Assembly: GCA_030062745.1 (NCBI GenBank)
Contig: CP099849.1
Location: forward strand, 13,366,144 to 13,430,143
DNA length: 64,000 nucleotides
Direction of reading: 5' to 3'
DNA from: Capitulum mitella
Taxonomy: Eukaryota > Arthropoda > Thecostraca > Pollicipedomorpha > Pollicipedidae
Shown: in pieces, positions 1 to 39,700 of the stretch
Layout of the letters: each line of letters opens with the position of its first letter
Position numbering within the stretch: position 1 is the first letter of the stretch
Program-made: the position numbers and the translations under genes
The notes under the pieces: generated by a model
The model's input: only the letters and a program-made list of their open reading frames with translations
Databases searched by the model: none
Told to the model about the DNA's origin: nothing

Positions 1-640
1 CTGGGCATCAATGAGGTTGCATTCCTTGGGAGCAAATCAGTGCTGATGTAACACTTAACCTCAGATGATGCAACACTTAACCTAGTCACCTTAAAATCCA
101 ATGCAAAAAAGGATAACCTGCATCCCATCAGGAACCAAGCATATTTACATCATTTCCTGGGCAAAACATCATATGATGGATTAATGAATTGGCAAAAATA
201 TCCAAAGGGTATCAAAAGCAAAATAATGAGCACAAAATATGTGGTAGGATACATATCACCTGAAAATAATGAATGTGGAAAATATCAATGGGTAATATAT
301 TGGGCAAGGATAACTATCAAATGGGGATACTTACCAAAATGGAAAAATATCACAGGACAAAACAAAATGCAAAAGAAAGGAGAAGAAAACACTGGCCAGA
401 CCAAGAAAGAAACTGCAAAACAATGAATGATGAAATAAGGCTAAAAGACCATAAGACACAGTACGAGTCAGTGTGGAAAAAAAGGTTGCTATAGGGAAAG
501 CCATCAATTGATCAAGGGAGTACCAATCAGTCTGCCATGAGACATGATCTGTTTTCCATTATGTGCAGATATGAGTTTACCATAGAGGTTATGTTGGGTT
601 AAGTTAGGTTAAGTAATGTCATGCTCCAATGGGTTAAATC

Positions 641-670
641 AGGTCAGGTCAGGTCAGGTCAGGTCAGGTC
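641..670. repeat. (AGGTC)n short tandem repeat
   Basis: Six perfect AGGTC units lie inside a longer stretch of degenerate GGTTA and TTAGG-like words (about 590-720). Confidence 0.9.
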
Positions 671-2063
671 AAGTCAGACCAGGGTAAGTTAGGTTATGTT
701 AACTTAGGTAGGGCTAGGATTGTTTACCTTTATCTAGGGCAATCACTCATGCCATGATACCCTGAATATTTTGTCAAAAATTGGCCATCTTTGCAACAAT
801 TATGCTGCAATAATTCTCCAGTCCATTTCCAATCACTTCATCATTGGCGAAGTGGACGGGTGGCAGGGGTAATTGCCCAACAGCATAGGAAAATTCAACA
901 TTACCCCAACTATGATGCAGGAGAATGGCAAAAAATGCTGTTTTCTCCCATACATCATGATGCTGTCACTGCGGACCAGTGTGGACAACCCTGCAAAATT
1001 GGGTAGAAAATGACAGCTAACCAAAAAATACATCCATCATAAGTACACCAATAATTATGGTTGAATGTTATTCTGACAGTGAATGGCATGTGTCCAGATC
1101 CCAATGTATCATCTCACAGTGCAGGATTCAATCATAATGCACTCCTTCCCGTGATTTTCAAATCCTTCAACAGTTTTTCCATCTGCACACTGAATCAAGA
1201 ATAAATTTTTCAACACTGTAGTCACCTGCAATCTTTACTTTTGCCTTGGCCAATGAAATATTACATCTTTTCATTTTTTCTTACATTACAATACCCAGTG
1301 CATAAGGAATTTGGCCACAATGGTGCTGGCAGTCCTTGGAATCTGCAGCTCAAATCTTCTGCACAAACTCCAGTAATGCCAAATGATTAATGATGAAGAA
1401 CAAACTTTCCTGAAATACAAGGGCAACCTTCCATTCCTACCCTCTGCCCTCACTACTAACTCTGTCATTGCTGGATGTCAGACACACCTTTTAAATTGAC
1501 CTGTTATGCCACTAAACTTACACAATAACTGCTATCAGTATTTGGAGGCTTACTACAAATCATCATCAAACTGTTAGAAAATGTCTGAGTGAGGCCAAAC
1601 AAGCAAAAAAAGATTAAGAATAAGCGCTTTTGGTGAGCTTATAAAACAATGTCACTTCAGGAACATTAAGAAAATCAGTGGGTTCATTGATGCACAGGGC
1701 AGGAAACTTGGTTTTTGTTCTTGGTATCAGAGTATAATTTTTCTTTTGGAGTACAAGATTTTGCAAATGGTGATGCTGGTTTCAGCTGGCATTCTTGATG
1801 TTTAATCAGTTATGACACTATACCTGCTTCTTACTGAATGGAGACAGTCATTTGCTTGCAGACTTAAAAAATTGTCAATATGATTATAATGTAGCTTTTT
1901 GAAGGAGACACAAGGTCATACTTTCAGAGTATAAAATGTTTTGGAGCACACATTTTCTGGTGTTTTTCAACACCAAAAAACATCTTTTCCATCTATGGTG
2001 ATGCACAAGTAAAATTCAGCAAGCTGATAGTTTTGTACCTTGTTTTTTGAAGCTTAACATAAC

Positions 2064-3275
2064 TTTAATGTGCCCCTGACTGAGGGGTGGTTGACTGCCA
2101 CCCCACAGGTTTTCTGGGATTGCAGGAGAACACATAAATGCAGTGTCACAAAACTTTGTGTATCTTTTGTGTGATCATTTTTACACCTTGTATCCAATTT
2201 TTGGCCTCAGGTGTTGTAAAGTGTCTCACCTAGACCAGGTCAAGTGGATCTATGCCCAAAAAAGTTAAGCACCCTGTAACTTTTTACAAAACATGTTTCA
2301 CAAGACATTCAATGGTTAGAGGTTTTGATAAATGCAACAAAACTGTTACCTTGGACTTTTTGGAAATGTCCAGGCCATTGACCTAAAGTCAAACCAGTTT
2401 TCAACATGTCATTTTTTTAGAACTGATGGGATTTTTTAAAGCAATTTCAGTGTGGGGAGATCCAGACATCCAGTTGCTGTCACTGTGCTAAGTTTCAATG
2501 ACCTCCAACCACTGACCTGAGGTCAGGTCACTAATAACTGATATCAGTCAAAATGCACTGCATTCAAAATCAGAAATGAATGACTCAGATCCAGCTAAAA
2601 CTGGCAGAACTGGCTGAAACAGCTGCAAACAATACCAAGAAGTTCAAAAAGGTTGAATAAATTACATATTTTAGGAATAAACAGACATTCATGAAAAAAG
2701 CTTTGCCAATTGCATAGATTGGTAACCACCAAGTTTTCTAAAATTTAAACATGACAAATCATCCCAGGAACCACTAATATCAACAAACAACACTTGGGAT
2801 GGTACATTTTGCAAAAATATGACAGCACAGAAATTAGTTGCCTTTCATTTCATAACACCTCCATTTCATACCACCTCCATAGCACCTGCCTTGCAGCATT
2901 GCAAAAATCACTGTCTTCAACCTAATGCTTCTGTGTACATACTACACAAATCAGAGCAATTAGGCATGTATCAATGTCTGCAGACTTTTACCTGTTCACT
3001 AGTGCCTTTATCTAGACTTTATTAGTCAAAGCCCTTGAAATTCAGGCAGTTTCTCAGTCTCATGCATGCAGCTATGATGAAACATATCTAGCATGTGAAT
3101 GACTTACATATTATTCAAGACTAAAATTGAGACCAGTTCTGAGCTCTATTGATCAAGAGCTTTCCAACAATACATTTATGTGTATCGCACAACCAATCAT
3201 TCATGAGTTAGAGGAAGTGGTCAAATGCCTCCAGTTTAGCACCAATGGTGCCAACCCACAGTCAGGCATGGGTCA
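2064..3275 (+). mobile_element. TTAA-type non-autonomous element, family C, CpG-decayed copy
   Basis: The order of words matches the intact copy at 44278-45432: a G-rich palindromic start, 'gggattgcag..agaac', 'caggtcaagtggatcta', and a tail resembling 'gtgaccagccgttcgtgagtcagagg'. At sites where the intact copy has CG, this copy usually has TG or CA; the terminal cgcgcgttaa has become catgggtcaa. No long ORF is present. Confidence 0.7.
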
Positions 3276-3931
3276 AGAGTCACTGAACTGCCATATGACT
3301 GGATCATGGATCAAAGACTTGATAAAATAAAACCATGGTTCCAAGAATGGGAAGAACTTCCTGAGGCATTGTTTGATTGTAAATCAGGGACTTCCAACAG
3401 GAATAAAGAAAATGAGAATGGGTGCATATGTGATTAACCTACACATCTTCACCTGTAATTTTCAAAGAAGACCATTACATTTACATGCACTGTGCACCAA
3501 AAAATTACATTTATGCCTCAAAAATGTGAAATATGTGTTGAAACAAAAACATTGTGATAAAAAATCAATACAAAGAAAAATGTTTCAAAATACCTTTAAA
3601 TATATGCTACCTTTCTCACCAAGAGCTATGACAATGGAATAATCCACTGAAATGAAAGTGAATGTCACCTGGTATGCAGCAAATTATGCAGACCCAGGCA
3701 GAAAGGAACAATTTCAAGTATGAGTGGTTTTGACATGGGACAAGCTGTAGCAACATCTCCATGCTTTCCCTCATTTCAATGTCACAAAACTATGCATGAA
3801 AAGTAAAAGTCCCATTCGACAGATTTACATTTTTCGGGAACAGCATTCATAGTGACATAAAATAGCATCACCCGCAACCAGTTACCCAAATATCGACAAT
3901 CACTCTAGGGTGCGCAGTGTTTGCCTCGTAC

Positions 3932-4061
3932 CTTGGTGCACTGCGACATTACAGCCGTCCCCATCGCAGTAAACTAATGGATTTTCATCCCATCCACTTT
4001 CATCGGAGCAGACACAGCAGCCCCCAACCATTTCTTTCATGTCACCTTCGTCCTCCCCCAT
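3932..4061 (-). CDS. Alh: First coding exon of AF10/AF17 (MLLT10/MLLT6, fly Alhambra) homolog, PHD finger start
   Basis: The minus-strand reading from an ATG at 4061 gives a short acidic leader, then KEMVGGCCVCSDESGW and NPLVYCDGDGCNVAVHQ, and stops at a donor (G|gtacga) at 3932/3931. This is the first half of the first PHD finger of the AF10/AF17 family, which reads chromatin and works with the H3K79 methyltransferase DOT1L in the nucleus. Visible zinc ligands are the CCVC cysteines, the YCDGDGC cysteines and the VH histidine. The exon ends in phase 1, as needed for the family's next residue, an alanine. The rest of the gene must lie left of the window. An in-frame ATG at 4163 would add 34 residues, but an NRF1-type promoter palindrome sits inside that extension, so 4061 is preferred. 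Family assignment is strong; vertebrate MLLT10 versus MLLT6 cannot be separated. Confidence 0.85.
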
Positions 4062-4130
4062 TAGTGCACTTTCAACTCGTAGGCACCGCACGCCATCATT
4101 GTTTACAAACTCGAACCCGAACGCCGTGGC

Positions 4131-4140
4131 GCGCATGCGC
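4131..4140. promoter_or_regulatory. NRF1-type palindrome GCGCATGCGC
   Basis: A perfect match to the NRF1 core (nuclear respiratory factor 1; ewg in flies), typical of CpG-rich housekeeping and bidirectional promoters. It lies 70 bp upstream of the preferred Alh start codon. Binding is inferred. Confidence 0.5.
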
Positions 4141-4841
4141 GAGAGAGGAACTGGCTCTGCCACTGAATAGAATCCTGCGAGTTCGCTTAAATCAAGGAAT
4201 TTGGGTTCGGACTGAGATCAACTGAATTGCTTCCTTGTGTTTTTAGTAGAAAATATGTTTCCAACGACGGTGATCGGAATGTAGCAGCTATGAATCCGGG
4301 GGAATTGGCAAATCAGCGATCTTTCAATGTACGTTTTCTATGTTGTTGAGTGTATTAAGTCAGCATGGGCTCAAAATAAACCGGCTGTTTTTTGAAAACT
4401 TGTTTTTTATCCTGTTAAATGGCGGCTGAAGAGCGTTAAACTCAGCAACGAGTTAAATGCAAAACAACTCTGATAATAGAATGCAGCTATGCTAAAAATT
4501 TTACTTGTTCCAATTCATCATTCCAATTCATCCAGCTGAAGAAACGGTGTGGTACACTTAAGATATCCGGGAATCCTGCCGCTCGTGAGCCTTGTAAACG
4601 TTGCTGTACGAAACAGATGTTACTATTAAATAATATGTAGTAGTGATCAATTCACATCCAGTACATGTTACACTATAATGTTATGTGGAGACGTTGTCTA
4701 GTTTTTCTGAGACATTTTTAGGGCAATATTTCGTAAACCACGGCGCTATTCGGCGTGTCAACTCATCCAGCCTATTTCAGACTTCTCTGTTTCCATCATT
4801 TGCTTATCTTATGCACTGATTCGTCTCTTCTTGTTGTTACT

Positions 4842-4933
4842 GAGTTAGAACACACAGCCTCCTGGGCTCAGGTGTCCAGTCAGGTCAGGTCCTGTGTTCC
4901 GTTGAGCGTCAGTCAGTCGTACGTCCGTCTGTC
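4842..4933 (+). repeat. Dispersed repeat D, copy 1
   Basis: About 90 bp around GGGCTCAGGTGTCCAGT recur with roughly 80 percent identity at 51752-51842 in the same orientation. The class is unknown. Confidence 0.65.
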
Positions 4934-5159
4934 CTTTCTGCAGTTCTTCGCAACGTGGTCACATTCGTCTCATACGAGCCGTTGATCGCCGTGGCCAGTT
5001 TTCGTTGCTGTTCACACGGGGATGGGATTGCCAAAATGCTTTCTGAATGAATAAAGCTGTTCGCTGAGATCAATCAATATATATTAAGACGCATGGATTA
5101 AAGTAACTTATCATCCGATGGACAATGTAACGGCTTGAAACACCCGGCGTTGCTGCGAA

Positions 5160-5266
5160 ATTGCTCCGAAAGGAAGTGGTTTGTCTTGAGTCTTCCGCCG
5201 GAAGAGGTTAACCGATGCTCATCTTGTTCAAGGGTGCGAGGGATGTGAACAGACGATCTTACCAAG
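5160..5266 (+). other. Candidate non-coding first exon of CDK12 (donor at 5266)
   Basis: The sequence ACCAAG|gtgagtttc at 5261-5275 is a near-consensus donor at the edge of the CpG-rich block, with no long ORF running into it. A matching acceptor could be at about 8860 (cccgcacgccag), shortly before the CDK12 ATG. The exon's 5' end is not determinable, so the start given is nominal. A second weaker donor on the same strand is at 4329 (AAT|gtacgt). Confidence 0.35.
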
Positions 5267-8200
5267 GTGAGTTTCATTGCTTGTTAAACAATGGACATAT
5301 TGTGGACACCAGTAACGTGTGCATCGGTGGTGGGGAACAGGATAAGTAGCAAGGCCGCGTCGTAATTGTATTGAATGTCTGTGATGACTGACCACACAAG
5401 ATCATTTGCATGTATATGAATGTGGAAAAATAGTGGTTGGAACCTTCTAAAGGTGGCAGTGGAGTGGTGCTGCATTTGAATTTGATGTTAACAAAGTGCT
5501 AAATTATATGTCTTTTTACTTTTGTGTATGCTAAGTGAATTTAACATTAATACCAGTGCTCAAGAGCATAAATTCATTTGATGGTGTTTGCACTGTTTGC
5601 ACACAGCTATTAAAGCATCATGCTAAAGCTAACTCATACCTCCTGGTTGGGCCAGGCACTATTTGCTGGCTACATGTCCTGTGGGTCTGTTGTTAAATGG
5701 CCTGCTGGTCCACATTTATCTAATTTTATGCTGTGTGCACCAGTGCAGCCAAAGGGAGGGTGCCCTCCAGGGAGGGTGCATCCCTCCCCTTAGGCCTCCA
5801 TTGTTTGTGAAGACCATTTCACAACATATTTTCAGCAGGTTGTGTTCAAATGATCTTAATTCACCCTGGGCTCTGTCCCCCTCCCTTAAGGAAATTTTGG
5901 CCTCACCCCTAGCTGTGTGGTGGTGTGCAGCTGTGTGCTGGCCAGTGATGCATGGGTTGATGAGTTTTGGGGTTTTGTTAGGGTAGGTCAGGTTTAGCTA
6001 CAGAGGATGAATATTGTAGTGTCACTGGTTATGTTATTCCATGATATGTAGTGCTTGCCCTGGCAATGCTTGTCATGGGCTTGGACAGTGTCCCATTTTG
6101 CCAGTGTCACAGCCTATGCATGGTGCAAAATAGTAATGGGAACATCATATTAGATACCATGAAATGGTGGTGGTGCCAGATGGGCATATGCATTTGCTCA
6201 CAGTAACCATTTCTGATCTTGTCACAAACTCTTGGGAAATTCTGGCTTATTTGGCCTAATAAATCCTGGAAACTATTGTCATCTGGCATCTTCCACCAAC
6301 ACAGTCTTTGAGAAATTTCTTCTCTGGCAGAAATTTTTCCAGGTCACCAGCCCACACACTGATGGCCAGTGCACCGCTGAGTGACACCAAAGTACCATGC
6401 TGTGCCTGGGGTAAAGTTGGATGGATAGGATGGATCATGACTTATTATCACACATGTGCAGTTGTAATGGTTCAGTTAGTAATTGGCAGGTTGGTATGCA
6501 GTATTTGTGCACCCTACAGATATATCACAATACAGATGTTTTATTGGATGTTATTTGTGACAGTTTACATCACAGCCTCATAAATAATGTTGTTAGATAA
6601 AGAGTATTTTTTACAGCTACAACAGACCTGCCAACATAAAATGCCAGAAGCAGTAACAAGCCTTGTGGTTGTCTGGAACCAGTTAATGGCCACAATAAGG
6701 ATGTCACCAAATTTGGTGGCCTGTAACCCTATTCTGGGAGGGCTACACGATACGGCCGATTCCTGGCGGAGGACGAGTTTGGCCCCCCGAGATCTTGAGA
6801 ACTGCAGATCTGATTTCATCACAACCAACATCAATTGATTTGCCATGACATAAACTACATTTTGAAAAAGAAGCTTTCATAATTTTGAAAGGTGTGGATA
6901 CATGGGGGCAAAAATGGCAAAATGGTAGTATTTTTGAACTTCTAACTCCATTGTTTATGCACCGATTTTGATGAAATTGACATCAATCAAGAAATTATTA
7001 ATGGGACTTCTACCACTGGTGCACATATTTAAAATTTTGCAAAATTTGTAGGTGTTCACAGGGTTTCAAAAATAGGAGGACTAGTTTTTCAATAACTGAA
7101 TGGACGAAAAAGATAAAAGCACTCTTTTGGCTTCTGCTAGTCATGTTATGTTAAAGAAGTGCAAATCGCATTACAATGTTTGTATAATGTTAGCATGAGT
7201 GGTGCCAGGGACATGAAAAAGGGGTAACTGCCATGCTCATATGCTCCTCAGATTAACCTGTAACCTTTGACTTTAAATGACCTCCAGTGAGCTTGGAGTC
7301 ACTTGGAATGATATTGTGTGCATTTCATATCTGAAAATGTTTTTAATCATTTGAATTCACTCTGTTTCAAAAATTCAGTTTTACAGCTATTGTGGTGTGG
7401 GGTGCGCTCACTGACATTTTAGGTTATAGCTCTGTGACCCGATCTGATATGAAACTGAAACTTGATAAACAAGTCGAGGACACCCTTCTACGTGATATAT
7501 ATTTCGGGTTTGATATTTGAAGTAAAAAATAGCGCCATAATTGTTACTATAAAACCAAAATTTTGACTTTTGACCTTGACCTGACCTGGTAAAGTGACCT
7601 CTGATGAACGACATTGTATTTGTACGTCGCACCGCTATTTAGCTATACATCCATATAAGATTTTATCTTTTGTCTTAAAAATGCTATTTTTGGCAGTCTT
7701 TTTCCTTTTACCCTCAACAAGGCCAAAAATGGCGTGAGGTGCCTCCTAAAAACGTTGCCTGACTCCGCCCCTGAGCAAAAAAGGATTCCGAAATTCTGTC
7801 GCAGTACAAAGAAAGAATAGCTAGGAAAAGCGACCAAATTTTGTAAGACTGCGTCAAAAAGCCTGGAATTGGCGAGCAAAAAAACCGGAAGGGGGCGGAT
7901 TCAGCCCCCTTGCCGGGAATAGGGTTAACCCTGTTTCATGCTGGGGGGCAGACTCTGACCCTCCTGTTTTTTGGTCACCAATTCTAGGCTTTTTGGAGCC
8001 ATTTCACAAAACTGACTTTTCCAAAATATGTTTCTCACACATATGAGAAACACATGCGAAAAATGTTTAAATGTTATGAAAAATTTCAAAAATGGAAAAT
8101 GAAAAAGGATAAATCTTCTGTGAAAAACTTCAAAAATTTTCCTCCTCCAGAGACATTGCCAGGAGACATTTTTGGAAGGCATGTTTGATGAATATGTTTT

Positions 8201-8860
8201 CTGAAGATCATACACTTTATCATGGTGATATGCCATTTTGATATCCTTTATAGTGTCACAGGCATTTCATACAACCAGAATGTTTTCTTTTGTGTGGAAG
8301 CACTTTTAGTCGTCTTGATATGATCGGTTTATCTGTAGAGGACGAAAGCCAAGACATCTAAGCGAAACGCGTGAGACCCTGACTTTGACCTTTTGGGTCA
8401 CCTGGAAGGTGAACAGTACAAGATAGATGCATACATCCCAGACGTATTTAAATTGGAGGGACGTGGGCTACATACTGGTGAAAACCGCGTCTCTACGTGA
8501 TTTGGTTCGCGAGTTAGTGTTTGGGGGTCAAAGTGACCCCCCGGAATAAGCTTGGTAGAAAAAGTCCCAACTTTTTACGGGTTAGTGTCTTCAATTCAAT
8601 TTGCAGCGAAGCATGTTTGCATGTAGTTTTGCTTGTTCACCAATTTGTGGACACGAAAATATGTCGAAATTTGTTGTTCTTGTCACAGTCATAGAGCTGC
8701 TTCCACTTGCGTTGTTGATTTTCGGGACTTACCATCGTTAGCTGGTAGCGCGTTCTTTCCGTCGCAGCATGGGTATGCCTGTGTACGATGTGGCCGCGTA
8801 ATTGCATTGTGATGTCTGGGCAGGCGACCTTCAGCACCAGCTGTGACGGTCCATCTCCCG
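5267..8860 (+). other. Putative first intron of CDK12
   Basis: No coding exon is seen. From about 5400 to 6720 it is CpG-poor unassigned DNA. A piggyBac-like element follows (6727-7924), then about 600 bp (7929-8550) that starts CCCTGTTTC directly after the shared TTAA and ends in a GGGGGTCA..TGACCCCC stem, possibly a second, degenerate element of the same type. Confidence 0.4.
6727..7924 (+). mobile_element. PiggyBac-like non-autonomous element (family B), full-length copy
   Basis: The left end CCCTATTCTGGGAGGG and the right end CCGGGAATAGGG are inverted copies of each other. TTAA follows the right end (7925-7928) and GTAA precedes the left end, a one-base-decayed TTAA. CCCT ends at TTAA targets are the piggyBac hallmark. 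The 1.2 kb interior has no transposase. Two further copies start at 39141 and 50297. The first half of this copy has lost most CpG sites relative to the 39 kb copy. Confidence 0.7.
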
Positions 8861-8916
8861 CACGCCAGCTGGCCTCCGTCATGCGGCAGCCAACGTAGCC
8901 TGTCCGTGGCGAGAGT

Positions 8917-36505
<27,589 letters not shown>

Positions 36506-36722
36506 GCACATTCCGGCTGGTCCGCCCGCTCGGGGCACCTGTCTGTGATCGCGCCACGCCGCGCCCGCGGCGACGCGGTGGCCGGGCCAGCGTCGCGTAC
36601 CCAGCCGGCGTGCAACATCTCTGAACGACCAGTAACGCGCACGTGTAATTGACTGGTGGACTGTTTGCGAATGTGCAGGAATCTGCGTCATTGTAGTGTT
36701 AGGATGGTTTATTATCCCGAAC

Positions 36723-36728
36723 AATAAA
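36723..36728 (+). terminator. CDK12 poly(A) signal AATAAA
   Basis: AATAAA lies 218 bp after the CDK12 stop codon, in an AT-richer stretch, giving a 3' UTR of roughly 240 bp. Confidence 0.7.
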
Positions 36729-36749
36729 ACTACAATGGTGAAGCCATAG

Positions 36750-39700
36750 TAATGTAGCGGGCTCGCGCGGCCGGATGCGCGGCAGAAAAGTAAACCCCGA
36801 CGAGGGTACAGTCATCCGGCATCGTCCGAGCCGCCCAGCCACAGCACTCTGCGCGACGAGCCACCGTCCAGCAAGCTCAATCCCACAGCCAGTCCACGGG
36901 GCGGCCCTGGAAACGCAGTTGTTAGTTCGCAAGGGAACTCCGTCCAGAGGCGCAGCCAACCCCCAAATCCTGCCAGCATTTTTGGCGAAAACCATTGCAT
37001 ATCGTGTTTCCGGCAGGCGGTTTTCGTTTGATTTCAGTTCTTTCTGAGCTCCGCCCCCCCCCCCTCCGAAAGTACTGGCTGCGCCCCTGACTCCGTCGGT
37101 TGTCGGATGTTACTCTTGTTGTCAGGGTGTCTGTGCGTGCTCCTTGTGGTAATGGAATGAACAGGATGTGTCGCGGTGACCCATTTTGTCGAGGTTTTCG
37201 ACGAGCGAGTTACGTTTTTACGGGGATGCACCGCAAAACCTTGAATTAGAAAGCTTTTTCCAAAAATAAAAACTTGAGCCTGCGCCGGGCGATTTAAGCT
37301 TTTTGTAGGTAATTACAGCAACCCTAGCGGCAGAGCTGGGAATTAGTGGCTATGGTTCATTTTTGCGGGATGAGATTGCTTTTAAAAGGCTTAAAAAGAC
37401 TAAAAAAGGCTTTAAAAGACTAAAAGAAAAAAGGCTTTAAAAGACTTCATAGAGGGATTCCTATGACAGTGGTGAAGGTGGACCACAAATTTTAAGGGTA
37501 GTTTGTTGCATTAATCGTCCATTTCTTAGACAGAATTATTTTGGGAAACGCAGGTAATTTCAGATTTAAATGTTTCGACGGCCAGCACTAATAAGACGAC
37601 GGGGGACACAGCTGGTTGCAATAAGGTAGTTGTTGGCCACAACGTTGCCCCCCTCTGTCCGATCCTGGAGGGTTGGGGCGGTCCACCGAGATCACTTAAG
37701 CAGGAACAAACGCATGGCAGCTCCCCATGTCAAAGCGCGGAGTACGGGCTGGTTATGGTGGCGCTGGAAATGAGGTTAGTCTGGAATCTGACCGGACGTT
37801 CGAATCAAAACTGTTGACAGGATGACTAGGTGACAAAATGACGGAAGGATGGAAACGAACGGAACACTTGACCTTAGGATGGCCAAATGCGCTGGCTAAA
37901 ATTAGCTGCCTACCAAGATGTGGCCAGTTATGTGCGGCTGCTGCAGGAAAAGAGCAAAACCAATTCAGCCAGGTCAAATCGGGAAAACTTGTGGCAATCC
38001 GTCACCAAACCAGAGGCAGCTGAGAACGCAATAACGTGGGAAAACGGAAAGAACACCAGTAGTGACGTTTAGGAACTGTCCAGAAAAGGGTCCCTTACAC
38101 CAGGTACCAAGCGATCAGACAGAAAAGGAATGAGTCAAGCGAGCAGGAATGCCCATCGAAAAACCACGGACGATTCCCTCTTCTGATATCGCCCCATGTA
38201 AGGGTAGGGACGTAAACACTTGCGGGCGCGGTGCCACCGGCGAAGATTCATTTCCTCAAAGGACCAGTACGAATCGAGGTGAACGATGTTAGGTTCGTCA
38301 GATCGGTGTGCAACGGTCCGGAGACAAGCGCTGCAAACGAGAGGACGCCATGAACCTAAGGTGGAGGGGCTTCTGCCATTCGGAGACTCAGTCATGCCGG
38401 CTGAGTCTCCGCTCTCAGCCGGATCCTGCCGTAATCTGAGGCCGGGAACGCCAGACGCTGAACACATTGCGACACCAGTTCTTCTCCTTCAGCTGCTAGC
38501 CTTGTCGACAGAAAGCCCCCGAAGGTGTGAATGCAAATGATTGAATACTTTTCTGGCAGCGGGTCGGTATGGAATTCCCAGTCGGTTGGTGGCTGCTGTT
38601 TGCAACGGGTTTCAGCTGGTTACGACATCGTTTCATTTCACACGACAAACGTTTTCTGGTTGATCCCGCGAGAAGTCTGGTGGGCCCACTGGCGTCACCC
38701 GGATGCAGTCCTGACAATGGCTGCTGATCCCGACCTAGCCGTTCGGAAAAAAACAATCGTATCACAGCGTGCTGTTAAGCACGGAGCTGCAATGGCAGTA
38801 CAGAAAATATCCGACCGTTCGAACTTCCACGCAGAGACTTATGACGGCATAAAAGACTGAGACACTGCAGACATCCAGACCGCCGCCGCTAACCAGAGAT
38901 GGTGGCGATGAAGTAATCAAGGAAGCTGTCAGGGCAACTGTTGGTGAAACTAACAGACATAGCCTCGCATACGAGTGACATAAACATCGCCAGCTTTCGT
39001 ACCGTCCACGATAACAAAGCGATATTTCCTCCTGTAAGACGTTTGTTTGTATTGCTGCATTAATATCTTGAAGAATGGCTCATAAATACTCCTGGTTTTT
39101 AGACCTCGTTGGGGAAAAAGGGTGAATTGCGCCCCCTTAACCCTGTTCCCGGAGGGCTACACGGTATGGCCGATTCCCGGCAGGGGGGGGGGCGTATTCG
39201 GCCCCCCTTGACATCTCGAGAACTACTCAACCGATTTCATCGCAACAAACGGCAATCAATTTGCCATGACGTAAACTATACTTTTAAAAAAAGAAATTTT
39301 CAAAATTTTGAAAGGGGTGGATACAGGGGACAAAAATATCAAAATGGGGGGTACTTTTGGACTTCTTATAACTCCGTTGTTCATGAACCGATTTCGACGA
39401 AATTGGCATGAATCCAGAAATTATGGATTGGGCTTTTACCGTTGGTACACACATTCGAAATTAAAAAAAAAATCATAGGCCTTCACAGGGTTTCGAAAAT
39501 AGGATTAGTTTTTCAACAACTGAACGACCAAGAAAAGGAGCAACAGACGCTTTTTTGGCTTCTGCTAGTCATGTTATGCTAAAGGAGTACAAATCGCATT
39601 ACGATGTTTGTATAATGTTAGCATAGGCGGTGCCAGGGACATGAAGAAGGGAGGAACTGCCATGGTCACATGCTCTTTAGATCAGCTTGTGACCTTTGAC

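Larger units (their letters stand above)
1..3931 (-). other. First intron of the Alh/MLLT10 homolog, CpG-depleted, no coding exon seen
   Basis: No convincing exon is visible on either strand. The DNA is AT-rich and almost free of CG dinucleotides up to about 3810, where CG returns abruptly. It contains a short AGGTC repeat tract, a heavily mutated copy of the TTAA-flanked repeat family (about 2064-3275) and otherwise unassigned sequence. It begins at the donor of the PHD exon, so it is read as that gene's intron. Confidence 0.55.
4062..5266. promoter_or_regulatory. Candidate bidirectional promoter between Alh/MLLT10 (-) and CDK12 (+)
   Basis: CG dinucleotides are frequent from about 3815 to 5350 and rare on both sides. 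The block separates the first coding exon of the minus-strand Alh gene from a strong plus-strand splice donor (ACCAAG|gtgagt) at 5266. The first plus-strand coding exon downstream is CDK12. No TATA box is evident. Part of the block (about 4842-4933) is a dispersed repeat also present at 51752-51842. Confidence 0.5.

Noticed and set aside
590..720. TTAGG-like words suggesting arthropod telomeric repeat
   Set aside because: Only degenerate GGTTA/TTAGG words mixed with AGGTC repeats; not a telomeric array.
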